Positions 53,290 to 62,633 of a stretch of DNA of 64,000 nucleotides are shown one piece after another. A model generated the notes under the pieces. The model ran no database searches. It saw nothing but the letters and a program-made list of their open reading frames with translations, and was not told the DNA's origin. The stretch lies in NCBI RefSeq assembly GCF_009908265.2, contig NZ_JAAATX020000009.1, positions 62,001 through 126,000 of the forward strand, written 5' to 3'. Position 1 is the first letter of the stretch. Each line of letters starts with the position of its first letter. The translations under genes were made by a program, and so were the position numbers. The DNA is from Paragemmobacter amnigenus. Its GTDB lineage: Bacteria > Pseudomonadota > Alphaproteobacteria > Rhodobacterales > Rhodobacteraceae.

Positions 53290-55050
53290 ATGCCCACGAG
53301 CTCCTCCGCACGTTACCTTCCGATCCTGCAATGGGGCCGTAGTTATGACCGCCATGTCTTGACGAACGACCTGCTGGCAGCGGTGATCGTCACGATCATG
53401 CTGATCCCTCAGTCGTTGGCCTATGCGCTTCTGGCGGGGCTGCCGCCCGAGGCTGGGCTTTATGCCTCGATCGTGCCGATCCTGCTTTACACGGTGTTCG
53501 GCACATCCCGTGTCCTTGCTGTCGGACCGGTTGCCGTGGTGTCGTTGATGACAGCCGCCACGATCGGACAAGTGGCTGAGGCGGGGACCGCCGGTTATGC
53601 TGTAGCTGCCCTGACGCTTGCCTTCCTGTCTGGCGGGATGCTGCTGGTGATGGGTTTGCTTCGTCTGGGGTTCCTGGCGAATTTCCTATCGCACCCTGTT
53701 ATCTCAGGCTTCATTTCGGCCTCGGGCATCCTGATTGCGGCCAGCCAGATCGGCCCGCTGACCGGACTGAAGGCAGACGGTCATGCACTCTTCCCGCAGC
53801 TTGCGTCACTCTTGGCGCAGTTGGGCAAAGTCAGTCTAGCGACCTTGGTCATCGGAGCCTTTAGCCTTGGTTTCCTGTTCTGGGTTCGTCGCGGTCTGAA
53901 GCCCCTCTTGCGCCGGATCGGCCTTTCGGCGCGCCCCGCCGACATGCTGGCGAAAGCCGGGCCCGTGGTCGCAATCGCAGCATCCACGTTTGCAGTCTGG
54001 TGGCTTGGTCTTGACAACTCGGGTGTGGCGGTCGTGGGTGCCGTCCCGCAAAGCCTACCTCCGTTCACGCTGCCATCCTTTGACTTGTCGCTGATACAAG
54101 CGCTTCTCCTCCCTGCAGCGCTGATTTCCCTGATCGGCTTCGTGGAGTCGGTTTCGGTGGGTCAGACCCTTGCTGCCAAGCGCCGCCAGCGGATCGATCC
54201 CGACCAGGAACTGGTCGCGCTCGGCGCGGCAAACATCGGCGCATCCCTGACAGGTGGCTTTCCCGTCACCGGCGGCTTTGCGCGATCGGTCGTGAATTAC
54301 GACGCCGGTGCCGCAACGCCTGCAGCGGGTGCCTTCACCGCCATCGGCCTTGCCCTTGCCGCGCTGTTCCTGACGCCGCTCATTCACTTTCTGCCAAAAG
54401 CAACCCTGGCAGCCACCATCGTCGTTGCGGTGCTAAGCCTTGTGGACCTGTCGATCCTGAAGCGCAGTTGGGGGTATTCCAAAGCCGATTTTTCGGCCGT
54501 TGCAGCAACCATGGCCGTCACGCTGGTCGTCGGTGTCGAGGCGGGCGTATCCGCGGGGGTCCTTCTGTCGCTGGTCCTCCACCTGTACCGCACCTCACGG
54601 CCTCATGTGGCTGAAGTGGGGCTTGTTCCCGGGACCGAGCATTTCCGCAATATCCATCGGTTCAAAGTCGAAACGGACCCGACGGTCTTGACCCTCCGCA
54701 TCGACGAAAGCCTCTATTTCGCCAATACGCGCTATCTCGAAGACGTCATCCTGAAACGCGTCACGGGTGACAGCGCGCTGCGGCATGTGATCCTGATGTG
54801 TTCGGCCGTGAACGAAATCGACCTGAGCGCACTGGAAACGCTGGAGTCCCTTGATCACCGCCTGCGCGATATGGGTGTGACGCTCCACTTTTCCGAAGTG
54901 AAGGGGCCGGTCATGGATCGATTGCACAAAACGGAGTTCCTGACCCATCTCGCCGGCAAGGTCTTCGTGTCGCAGTTTGAAGCTTTCTGCAGGTTAACTG
55001 GACGCTGCGCCGCGCACGACCTCAGCACGCATGTCCAAACTGCTAGCTAG
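53290..55050 (+). CDS. SulP-family anion permease with STAS domain
   Basis: The 586-residue protein has ten or more helices with the SulP motifs PQSLAYALLAGLPPEAGLYAS, SHPVISGFISASG and GGFPVTGGFARSVVNYDAGA. A C-terminal STAS domain (about 470-560) carries MCSAVNEIDLSALETLE. SulP proteins move sulfate or other anions. In an operon that ends in sulfite or sulfate, export of product or import of sulfate is plausible. No start ambiguity. Confidence 0.93.
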   Translation: MPTSSSARYLPILQWGRSYDRHVLTNDLLAAVIVTIMLIPQSLAYALLAGLPPEAGLYASIVPILLYTVFGTSRVLAVGPVAVVSLMTAATIGQVAEAGTAGYAVAALTLAFLSGGMLLVMGLLRLGFLANFLSHPVISGFISASGILIAASQIGPLTGLKADGHALFPQLASLLAQLGKVSLATLVIGAFSLGFLFWVRRGLKPLLRRIGLSARPADMLAKAGPVVAIAASTFAVWWLGLDNSGVAVVGAVPQSLPPFTLPSFDLSLIQALLLPAALISLIGFVESVSVGQTLAAKRRQRIDPDQELVALGAANIGASLTGGFPVTGGFARSVVNYDAGAATPAAGAFTAIGLALAALFLTPLIHFLPKATLAATIVVAVLSLVDLSILKRSWGYSKADFSAVAATMAVTLVVGVEAGVSAGVLLSLVLHLYRTSRPHVAEVGLVPGTEHFRNIHRFKVETDPTVLTLRIDESLYFANTRYLEDVILKRVTGDSALRHVILMCSAVNEIDLSALETLESLDHRLRDMGVTLHFSEVKGPVMDRLHKTEFLTHLAGKVFVSQFEAFCRLTGRCAAHDLSTHVQTAS

Positions 55051-55357
55051 GTCCCGGTAGGGTTGTTAATCCTGCCAGAGCTTACCAGGGTCACTAGCCG
55101 GATCATCATCGATTTTGGCTGGCTGCACTTCGGGGCAAAGAGGTCTACTTCTTTCGAGGAAGGGGACGGCCAAGGTCAATTGCGTCTAAATCCAGCAATC
55201 GAACGCAAGCGGATCAGCAACAGCAAACCCATCGGAACTTTTGGTTCTCCATCATGATGTAACGCTGACCTGCGGTAGCAGGGAATCCTGCCATCGTTCG
55301 CTTAGGGCCGTATCTGCCCGTAGGAGTATGCGGTGAGGTTGAGCGACCAAGAGCCGG
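55051..55357. other. 307-bp gap between SulP and virD4
   Basis: No gene, repeat or terminator was recognised. It separates the sulfur block from the minus-strand mobilisation genes. Confidence 0.4.
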
Positions 55358-57202
55358 TTAGACCCTAGCCGGTACTTTCCGTGTCCGTTTGGCACTCTCC
55401 GCGATTTCCCGAAACACCCGTGCCGCTTCTCCGAAGACCTCGGTGCCCGCAGGACCATCGGACGCAGTCAACCCCGACAGCTTCCCAACAGCAACATGCC
55501 TGCCATCCGCTCCGCTTCCTCGTGTGGTCGGTAACACCTTCCCTTTCCGCGCCCGATCAATCGGCCCGAAGTGCCGATCCTCGTAGTACCGGATGTGACG
55601 CGCCCGGATGGGATATTGCCCCTCGGGCAGGACCAGCACCTCATCCAGCGGAAACCGCAGTACCTCGTTTGCAGAAATCAGTGGCCGCTCCTCCGACCGC
55701 CTGCTGACATTCGCGCTGTCCTCCAGCGCACGCACCCGCGACTGACTCTCGGTCACGGCGGTGATTGTGGAGCGCCCCAAGGCATTCGACAGGACCTCGG
55801 CGGTACGATCATCCTGCGGCGTCATGTAGATCTGCACGCCTGCGCCACCCTGCAGTGAGCGCCGCCCGGTTTCGCCATAGATGTCATCGAGGCCGGGAAT
55901 GGTCTGGGAAATGATGAAGAAACGGCCGCCGAAACTGCGGATGGTCTTGATGGAAGAGAGGACAAGCGGCTGGCGGCCGAGCTGGTCAAACTCGTCCATC
56001 AGGAACATGACCGCATGGGGTTCGTCCGGACCAGGCTCACGGCGCTGCAAAGAGGCGATGGCATCCGCGAAGAGAAGACGGACGAGCGGGGCGAGAGTTT
56101 TCAGGTGTTCCGGCTGGACGACGATGTAGAGGCTCTGGGGATCGCGGCGGAACGTCGAGAAGTCGAAGTCGCTGGCGGAAGTCACCCGGTCGACCGCCGG
56201 GTCGTTCCAAAGCTCGAGGCCGGATCCCTGGATGACGGACACATAAGCCCCGAGGGTCTTTTCCGGAACGTCGGCCATCTCGAGGAAGGTGCGGGAGACG
56301 ATCGGGATGTTTGTGGTCTCGGCGATGGCCGTGTAGCTCTTCTTCTTGTCGCCACCCCCAGCCATGATTTCGCCGGCAAAACCCAAGGTTGGGCGGCGCT
56401 GTTCGATGGCGTAGAGGCAGGAGGCGATGAAGAGCCGCTTGCCTGCATTGAAGAAGCTCTGTGCGCTTTCGCCTTCCGGGATGAGGAAGAGATCGGCCAT
56501 CGAGTTCAGCGCGGTGTACTGACGCTCGGCCGAGGGCAGGGCGGCGATCCGGGCGAGCGGGTTGAAGCGGTGAGAGCCCCGGTCCTCATCGAAGGGCGAG
56601 AAGTACCAGATACTGTTTTTCAGGCCGTGCTTGCGGTGGATGGAGGTCTTGGCGAAGTTCTCGCCCTTCACGTCGAGGATGATCGCCGAGCCTGAGAAGT
56701 GGAGGAGGTTCGGAATGACGAAACCGACGCCCTTCCCCCGGCCCGTGGGCGCGATCATCATCGCATGGGGGAAGCGGTCGGGTGGCGCCATCACGAAGGG
56801 CGCGTCGGATTTCGGGAGGCCGAGCTTGCCGAAGATGAACCCGTTCTGATCGAGGGTTCCGACCATGTGGTTGCGCTTCAACTCACGGCGCGACTGGAAA
56901 TGTGCGTCGTCGTACTGGTTGAGGCGGCCGCGATGTACCCCCGCAAGACCGACCAGCGTCAAGGCGACGGTCACAGCACCCGTGATGATCAGCGCGCCCT
57001 GCAGGACCGAAGGCCGCGCAGCGAGGTCGGCCCAGGCGTAGCGAAGGAACCAGGGGCCCATCGGGCTAAGCGTATCGAGGCTCTCCCGGAAAGCAGTAAT
57101 CACGTAGATCGTCGCCAGCATGCCGCCGATGTAGAGACCGGTCAGCAGGCCAAGGAGCAGCGCCAGCGGATACCGCCAGGCGGTGTCGAGATTCGAAAGC
57201 AT
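55358..57202 (-). CDS. virD4: VirD4/TraG-type conjugative coupling ATPase
   Basis: VirD4 delivers the relaxase-DNA complex to the T4SS. The 614-residue protein has two N-terminal membrane helices (to about residue 85), Walker A MIAPTGRGKGVGFVIPNLL, and Walker B MFLMDEFDQLG. FFIISQTIPGLDDIYG follows. The C-terminal part ends in a conserved RYYEDRHFG. It follows the relaxase by 10 bp in the same direction. It looks intact. Confidence 0.95.
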   Translation of the reverse strand: MLSNLDTAWRYPLALLLGLLTGLYIGGMLATIYVITAFRESLDTLSPMGPWFLRYAWADLAARPSVLQGALIITGAVTVALTLVGLAGVHRGRLNQYDDAHFQSRRELKRNHMVGTLDQNGFIFGKLGLPKSDAPFVMAPPDRFPHAMMIAPTGRGKGVGFVIPNLLHFSGSAIILDVKGENFAKTSIHRKHGLKNSIWYFSPFDEDRGSHRFNPLARIAALPSAERQYTALNSMADLFLIPEGESAQSFFNAGKRLFIASCLYAIEQRRPTLGFAGEIMAGGGDKKKSYTAIAETTNIPIVSRTFLEMADVPEKTLGAYVSVIQGSGLELWNDPAVDRVTSASDFDFSTFRRDPQSLYIVVQPEHLKTLAPLVRLLFADAIASLQRREPGPDEPHAVMFLMDEFDQLGRQPLVLSSIKTIRSFGGRFFIISQTIPGLDDIYGETGRRSLQGGAGVQIYMTPQDDRTAEVLSNALGRSTITAVTESQSRVRALEDSANVSRRSEERPLISANEVLRFPLDEVLVLPEGQYPIRARHIRYYEDRHFGPIDRARKGKVLPTTRGSGADGRHVAVGKLSGLTASDGPAGTEVFGEAARVFREIAESAKRTRKVPARV

Positions 57203-57212
57203 GGGTCTGTCC

Positions 57213-59090
57213 TCAGAGTTCGTGCCCGGTGTCGCGTTCGACGGCGCGGTCGCGCTGACCCAGTTCGGCAGCGCGATGCTGCGCCCGTGCGAGGTCGGCC
57301 CAGGGTCCGACCTCGCTCGACTGACCGAGGTCGCCCTCGTTTTTCAACTCATGCGCGACGGCGGCCCGGAGTGCTGGATCTCTGACCTGCTCGTTGAGCG
57401 GGGCCAGATCTCCGGACCGGACGCGGTCGAGATCCTCGGGTTTCAGGGTGTCGTGCAGGCGGTCGACGATGGCTTCCAGCGCCGGCACCTCGGAGAGCTT
57501 CATATGGCGATCTGCGCTCAGCAACTGGTCGCGCGCGACGGCCTCGGTCAGTTCCGGCGCTAAATTGAAAGCAGCGACTTCTGCCCGAACTTCTTGGCCA
57601 AGCGCGCGCTCCGTTTCCATCCAGAACACCTTTTGCATTGTGTTCGGCTGCTCAGTGATCCAGCTCGCTCGCTGGCTCTCACTGCGCTCGGCCAAACTGA
57701 AGCGGGCGACCATTTCTTCGACGGACGTGCCGGCTATGCGAAGCTCATCTTCCCGGATCGAGAACAGCGCCGTCAGCCGTTCGCCGATCTCGTCGCGAAC
57801 ATGTGCAAGGGTCGCGCGTAGACCTTCATCGAGAGAAACACCCTCGGTCTGGCCCTGCTCCAGTCGCGCCAGTGATGCGAGAGTCGGGTTGAAGTAGGGA
57901 TCCGTATTCCGGTCGGCGACCTGAGCATGCTCTGCCAGGAGGACACTGTCGGGCGCGAGTTTCAGCGAGACGCGCGCCTGCTCGGCAAAGCTCCGTTCAA
58001 GGTCAACCCGCTCGGCCGAGGGTTCCATGGCGCGGATCGCCTCCCAGGCCTCTGTGGCAGAAGCGATCATCTCGCTGCGCGCAGCCTCAACCCGCGCGGC
58101 GGGGTCGCCTTCGGCATGAAGCGAGTGATCGGGCATCAGGGGAACTCCTTGTCTGAGAGCGGCGGCAGAGGCGCCAAGCGCCCGGGCCAGCCGGGAAAGG
58201 TAGGAAGAGGCGTTCGCCTCAGTGCCAGTTGCGGCGGCAAGGCCGGCGAGATCGCCTAAGGCTTCGTACTCACGGGCAAAGCCCTTCATCGCGGCAAGCC
58301 GTCGGCTCCGCTCCCCATCGGACAGCGGCGGCGGGGCAGGGGGCGTGGACTTCCCACCCTCTTGCGATGCACGCAGCTCGGACTGGCGCGGCGGGTTCTC
58401 GATGATGCCGCGGGAAAGGCGCGACGAGGCGAGAATGTTCAGCCCATGCGCCTGGCTGATCTCGGCGTGAAGTTCGCGCATCACATCGAAGTTCAGCGCG
58501 GCATGACGGCAGATCGAAAGGAACCGACCATCCTCGATGCCATGCTTGTCGACCACGAAATGCGCATGCAGATGGTCAGTGTCCTTGTGAAGCGCCGCGA
58601 CATAGCGCCAGACATCCCCATATTCACCGGACCCGAACACTGCCTGACCCCATTCCCGGGCGATGACCTCGGCGCGTTCGGTGTCCACCCCTCGGGGAAA
58701 ACTCAATACGATATGATCCGCGTGTCCCCGACGCGGCGCGCCGGTCCAAGTCGAAGACCAGATGTCCGCCGTTCGTTCCGTTCGCGCGGGATCGAAGTCA
58801 CGCTCATAGCCCGCCAAATTACACCAGGTGCTCTGCACCCCCTCTTCCCGAGCCACATAGTCGAGAAGGCGATTCAACTCCTGCGGCGTTCGGGCGCTGC
58901 CGCCCGCAATACGTTTGACAACCGACTGCCAGCCGCGCGGCCCGCTCGCGTTGCGCAGAAGTGCCCGGGTCTGGCGTTCCTTGCGCGTGCCGAGCCGAGA
59001 CGACGCGCCGCCTCCTCCGCCGCGCCCACGACGCCGATCGTCGAGAACATGACCGAGAACCAGATCTTCGACGGAAGGCGAGCGGGTCAT
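57213..59090 (-). CDS. Relaxase (VirD2/MobA type)
   Basis: The relaxase nicks oriT and pilots the DNA. The 625-residue protein has an N-terminal nickase domain with the three-His motif LHKDTDHLHAHFVVDKHG near residues 166-184. Its catalytic Tyr is likely LLDYVAREEG near 77. The long C-terminus (about 250-625) is rich in Glu/Ala and helical and has no known domain; it may be a T4SS signal. The start overlaps mobC by 4 bp. Confidence 0.93.
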   Translation of the reverse strand: MTRSPSVEDLVLGHVLDDRRRGRGGGGGASSRLGTRKERQTRALLRNASGPRGWQSVVKRIAGGSARTPQELNRLLDYVAREEGVQSTWCNLAGYERDFDPARTERTADIWSSTWTGAPRRGHADHIVLSFPRGVDTERAEVIAREWGQAVFGSGEYGDVWRYVAALHKDTDHLHAHFVVDKHGIEDGRFLSICRHAALNFDVMRELHAEISQAHGLNILASSRLSRGIIENPPRQSELRASQEGGKSTPPAPPPLSDGERSRRLAAMKGFAREYEALGDLAGLAAATGTEANASSYLSRLARALGASAAALRQGVPLMPDHSLHAEGDPAARVEAARSEMIASATEAWEAIRAMEPSAERVDLERSFAEQARVSLKLAPDSVLLAEHAQVADRNTDPYFNPTLASLARLEQGQTEGVSLDEGLRATLAHVRDEIGERLTALFSIREDELRIAGTSVEEMVARFSLAERSESQRASWITEQPNTMQKVFWMETERALGQEVRAEVAAFNLAPELTEAVARDQLLSADRHMKLSEVPALEAIVDRLHDTLKPEDLDRVRSGDLAPLNEQVRDPALRAAVAHELKNEGDLGQSSEVGPWADLARAQHRAAELGQRDRAVERDTGHEL

Positions 59091-59650
59091 TTGGGCGCCA
59101 CGGCAGAAGCGTCGGCGGCATGGGCAAATGCGGAGGCTTGATCACCAAGTCCCTGCTTGGCCCTCAGCGCCGACAGGAGGTGGACAACGTCTTCAACCAG
59201 ATCATCGACCCGCGCGCCAACCTTGCGTACGAGGGCGGCATCGCGGGCATTCCAGGTCAGGCGTCCGACTGCCCCCAGACGGGCGATCTGGTTGAGGTTG
59301 TTGCCGACGGCTGACAATTCGCGCCTGGCTGCAGCGATGGCATCAAGCTCGTCTGCCTGGATGGCCAGACGATCGCTTGCCTGTCTGACCAGATGCCGGA
59401 TTGCCTCGGAAACCGTCAGACCGCTTGCCTCGGCAACTGCCTGAAAGGCTGCATGCTCGTCTTCCGTGATGCGGATGTTCAGCTTGACCGAAAGCCGCCG
59501 CACCTCCTTCCGATCAAAGCTGCCCTTGATCCGAGACAGCGCCTGGCGGGAACGGCCCATCGACCTCGCCACGGCCGCGACGCTCTCGCCAGCGAGGAGC
59601 CGCGCCTTGACGGCGGCAGTCTCGGCAGAGGTCAGGCGTGAGCGTGGCAT
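59087..59650 (-). CDS. MobC-like relaxosome accessory protein
   Basis: MobC helps melt DNA at oriT. The 187-residue protein has a helix-turn-helix at residues 10-45 (AETAAVKARLLAGESVAAVARSMGRSRQALSRI). A ribbon-helix-helix-like middle follows, with LNIRITEDEHAAFQAVAEASGL, and then a MobC motif GNNLNQIARLGAVG. The start at 59650 is chosen over 59695 because it lies next to the family N-terminus. A long inverted repeat lies about 70 bp upstream, the likely oriT. Confidence 0.85.
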   Translation of the reverse strand: MPRSRLTSAETAAVKARLLAGESVAAVARSMGRSRQALSRIKGSFDRKEVRRLSVKLNIRITEDEHAAFQAVAEASGLTVSEAIRHLVRQASDRLAIQADELDAIAAARRELSAVGNNLNQIARLGAVGRLTWNARDAALVRKVGARVDDLVEDVVHLLSALRAKQGLGDQASAFAHAADASAVAPK

Positions 59651-59716
59651 TGCATCATTACATGTGTTTTGAAGTCGTTGCGCATCATGTACCACACACC
59701 ACCGTTCCTGCCAACC

Positions 59717-59786
59717 GTCCTCACCGGCCGGTTTCCGCTCCTCCGAAGAGGAGCCCGCGTGCGGAAACCGGACAGCCGGTGAGGAC
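59717..59786. other. Long interrupted inverted repeat, candidate oriT
   Basis: The left arm 59717-59738 (GTCCTCACCGG then CCGGTTTCCGC) is matched by GCGGAAACCGG (59761-59771) and CCGGTGAGGAC (59776-59786), with only a 4-bp insertion ACAG. Inside, CTCCTC and GAGGAG around CGAA form a second hairpin (59738-59753). It lies directly beside mobC and the relaxase gene. The nic base cannot be set by eye. Confidence 0.6.
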
Positions 59787-60608
59787 TCATTATGGCGTCA
59801 GGGGTCGGCGGCTGGCCCGCCGACTGCATCCCTGCGCCCCGGCCGTAAGGCCTCCGTTTGACGCGAGACCAAAGTGGTCGAGCGCCTTGTAACCTTTGGT
59901 TTTGCGAGGGTTTGCGTTCCCTAAAGGAGGAACTGCCAGGAAAGGCTCGACGATCCGAAGGAAAGGGTGCCCGGGAAGGGAAGGGGGGTCGGGGAATGGG
60001 TCGCTCGATGGTTCAAGGCCTGCCCATGGTAGACTATGGATTGCTTTGGGCGTGAAGCCACAGGCTGGCTCGGCGCATGGTCAACCCGTCACTGGGCAAA
60101 CCGGCAAGCATGTCGACAGGCAAGCAGGCAGATTGTCCGGCGTGCAGGCGGTTGGCGGGTCAAGTTCGGGATCGTTCCCCGACGAAGGCCTGCTGTCGCC
60201 TTGCCTTCGGACCAGCCATGCGGACGAGTTCAAGGGCAGATGCGCAGCCTGTCGCCTATGCAAGCATGCAGACATGCAAACCGTCATACGGGCCGGAAGG
60301 CAGATAGCCACGACTACGGGCAGGCCTCAGAACCGCTCGGGCGCCGCGCCGCAGCATTACGGCTGTGGGAATCCTTAAGAAACATGAAGGCGCGCGGGTC
60401 GTGTTACAACTTCCAGCACATGCGATTTGACGTTTCTGCAACCTTGTGCCTAAACGGCGCACCGGATGCCGGTCGGATTAGTGACGCCTTTACAAAGGCT
60501 TCGCGCGGTCTTGACCTGCCTGCGGTGCATCGGCCTCCGCAGCGTCATGAAAGAGCGCCGGGCGTCGGTGCCAGGGGTAGTGAGTACCGTTTGTGGAGGC
60601 GTCATTTC
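59787..60608. other. 822-bp gap between oriT candidate and virC1, holding imperfect direct repeats
   Basis: GCAAGCATG, two bases, GACA, one base, GCAA, one base, C occurs at 60104-60125 and 60260-60281 (18 of 22 bases equal). Other GGCAAGCA/TGCA words cluster between 60100 and 60310. No gene was found. The repeats could be binding sites of VirC1/VirC2-like or other relaxosome proteins, or part of an origin. Confidence 0.4.
60104..60281. repeat. Pair of 22-bp imperfect direct repeats
   Basis: Copy 1 at 60104-60125 and copy 2 at 60260-60281 share 18 of 22 bases and are 156 bp apart. Copy 2 also contains GCATG and CATGC as a small inverted repeat. They stand upstream of the ParA/VirC1 gene. Confidence 0.5.
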
Positions 60609-61373
60609 ATGCAAGTCATTACCATCGTGCAGACCAAGGGCGGCTCGGGCAAGACCACGACCGCCATGCTTCTCGCGTCTGCAGCACTGAACCTCGGACG
60701 TCGCGTCACCCTGATCGATGGCGACGTCAACGCCCAACTCGGCCGTTGGCGCGACAGTTTCGAACTGGCCGCCTGGGAGGGCACGCAAAAGCCCGAGTGG
60801 CCGGAGAGCCTGGCCATCCTTTCACCTCCCGAGAGCGTGGAGGGGCTACTGTCGCTCCTCGAAGCCGAGGAAGCGCGGGGTGTTGATCTCGTGGTGATCG
60901 ATACGCGCCCGGGCACCCATACCGACACAGAGGATTTCTGCCTGATCTCCGATCTGGTGCTGATCCCAGCCCGACCCGTCTACGCCGAATGGGAAATGAC
61001 CCATCGCGCCGTCCTCTGGATGGACGACCTCCGGGCTTCGATTGCCGAAGGTGAGCGGTTCCCGGCGGTGCGCGTCCTCGTCATGGATGCGGGGCCGAAG
61101 ATCATCGACGCCGCAACCCGGGAAGGGGGAATGGCTCAACTGCCGAAACGCGACCAGGACGTGCTGCAGGAAATCCTGCGTCTCGACCATCTCGACGTGA
61201 TCGTCCCGCATTCGCGGATCCTCGAACAGCTAGGCTACCACGGTCCGCTCGGACCGGCAGCCCGCGCCAACGCCAAGGCCCCCGGCGGACGCTTGCTGGC
61301 GGACGCCATCACCCGCCAGCTCGAAGTTGCGGAACTCGTCCTGACGGGGATCGACGAGGTGATCCCTGCATGA
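60609..61373 (+). CDS. VirC1/ParA-like ATPase
   Basis: VirC1 helps assemble relaxosomes at oriT and brings them to the cell pole. The 254-residue protein has the deviant Walker A IVQTKGGSGKTTTAMLL, Walker A' TLIDGDVNAQLGRW, and VVIDTRPGTH as Walker B. The C-terminus ends in ELVLTGIDEVIPA. The ATG at 60609 is preceded by GGAGG; longer frames upstream lack a ribosome site. It overlaps the VirC2-like gene by ATGA. Partition of the plasmid is an alternative, but repA already does this. Confidence 0.85.
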   Translation: MQVITIVQTKGGSGKTTTAMLLASAALNLGRRVTLIDGDVNAQLGRWRDSFELAAWEGTQKPEWPESLAILSPPESVEGLLSLLEAEEARGVDLVVIDTRPGTHTDTEDFCLISDLVLIPARPVYAEWEMTHRAVLWMDDLRASIAEGERFPAVRVLVMDAGPKIIDAATREGGMAQLPKRDQDVLQEILRLDHLDVIVPHSRILEQLGYHGPLGPAARANAKAPGGRLLADAITRQLEVAELVLTGIDEVIPA

Positions 61374-62044
61374 GCCGCTTCCGCCTTCCCGCACGTGTCG
61401 CCCCCTCCCCGGCGGCCGAAGAGCCGGGCTTGCAGAACTCCGCCGCGCGGCTGCGGTCTTCGCGCGAAGTTCAATCGCGCATTCTTGCCGAACGGCGAGC
61501 GCCGGAGGCGGGACTGCCAGCGGAGAACATCGAGGCCCAACTCCCTGACTTGCCAACTTCGCCCCTGGCGGAAGCGGGAATAGCCGGAAAGAGGGAAGGG
61601 GAGAGGGATCAACCGTATTCCTCCGCTTCGTCGCCCGACGGTCCTGCAACTGAGCTGGCGAAGCCCCGGAAAGAGAAGCTGGTGGTCCTGTTTCGACTTC
61701 CACTGGCGACCGAGAGGCGTCTGGAGCAGATCCCGGGCGCAGGTGAGGTGACCTCGGCCTACATGCTACGCGCCTTTGCCAAGGAAGCCCGCGCGGAACT
61801 GCGGCGGCTCTTGGCGGAAGAAGAGATCATGCCGCATGCAGATGAGGCGAGGCGCATCTTCGCCATGGCGGCAACAGACCTGGCGGTCGGCGAAGCGATG
61901 ACCGTCTACGCCCAAGGCTCTGCGATCCGGGCTATGCATGCAGCCCTTGGTGATCCCTGGCAGATCGAGCCTCGTGCGACGATCGTTGGTGCCTTCCTCG
62001 CCGCCATAGCGTCGCGGCTCATCGAGGCGCGACGCGTCAGATAG
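61370..62044 (+). CDS. VirC2-like protein, possible relaxosome accessory
   Basis: The 224-residue protein has a disordered, Ala/Arg/Glu-rich first 100 residues, then VVLFRLPLATERRLEQIPGAG. A helical C-terminus follows (AYMLRAFAKEARAELRRLL, PRATIVGAFLAAIASRLIEA). VirC2 of Agrobacterium has a similar size, a ribbon-helix-helix C-terminus and always follows virC1. Sequence similarity is only weak by eye, so the name rests on position and fold pattern. It is translationally coupled to the ParA gene. Confidence 0.6.
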   Translation: MSRFRLPARVAPSPAAEEPGLQNSAARLRSSREVQSRILAERRAPEAGLPAENIEAQLPDLPTSPLAEAGIAGKREGERDQPYSSASSPDGPATELAKPRKEKLVVLFRLPLATERRLEQIPGAGEVTSAYMLRAFAKEARAELRRLLAEEEIMPHADEARRIFAMAATDLAVGEAMTVYAQGSAIRAMHAALGDPWQIEPRATIVGAFLAAIASRLIEARRVR

Positions 62045-62083
62045 ACCCGGACCATGCAACAGAATTCGATGAACTGCCTGAGG

Positions 62084-62509
62084 TCACTCGCAGGCAAGCT
62101 CGGGCAGCGGCGCTGTCTCGAAGGTCAGGCTGTCAGCACTCGTGACCAGGGCGAACTCACCACCCGTCCGGAAGGTCGCAACCATCTTCGCCCATTCCGC
62201 AGCGTCAGCTGTCGCTTGGGCAGAGATGCCGTTCTTGACCGGAAGGCGTGCCTGTTCGCCCGACTTTGCGAGAACGACAACCATGTCTGGCCCGGCGTCT
62301 TTGTCGAAGCGGACCACGAGCGCGCCGTTGGGCGTCGGCCCGAAGACGCGATCCGGATCGCAGACAAGCCGCACCTCACCCGCCTCGCTGGTGAGCGCGT
62401 AGGTCGGCAGGCCACGCTCGACACCGACCGTCCAGTCGTCAAGCGCGTGGACGGGAACAGACATCGCCGCAAACGCGGAAATAGCCAGAACGGGGGACAG
62501 AACATGCAT
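62084..62509 (-). CDS. Secreted protein of unknown function
   Basis: The 141-residue protein has a signal peptide (SPVLAISAFAAMSVPVHAL), cut near VHA. The mature part has two Cys (VRLVCDPDRV and PELACE at the end) and no recognisable domain. It lies between the conjugation genes and a small-gene cluster on the opposite strand. It may be an envelope accessory of the plasmid. No function can be named. Confidence 0.75.
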   Translation of the reverse strand: MHVLSPVLAISAFAAMSVPVHALDDWTVGVERGLPTYALTSEAGEVRLVCDPDRVFGPTPNGALVVRFDKDAGPDMVVVLAKSGEQARLPVKNGISAQATADAAEWAKMVATFRTGGEFALVTSADSLTFETAPLPELACE

Positions 62510-62633
62510 CGACAGAAACACCTTTCGTGGTTCGCGTGGCGACAGCAAAGCACCACTTCTGATGGCGTTAGATATGTTCTGACGGCCCGCATGTCCATGA
62601 CTGCGGCGCGACAACGGTTCATCGGGGGCAGGA

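Noticed and set aside
60609..61373. Calling the ParA-type gene a second partition system
   Set aside because: No ParB gene or parS array follows. The coupled downstream gene and nearby oriT fit VirC1 better, although this is not proven.
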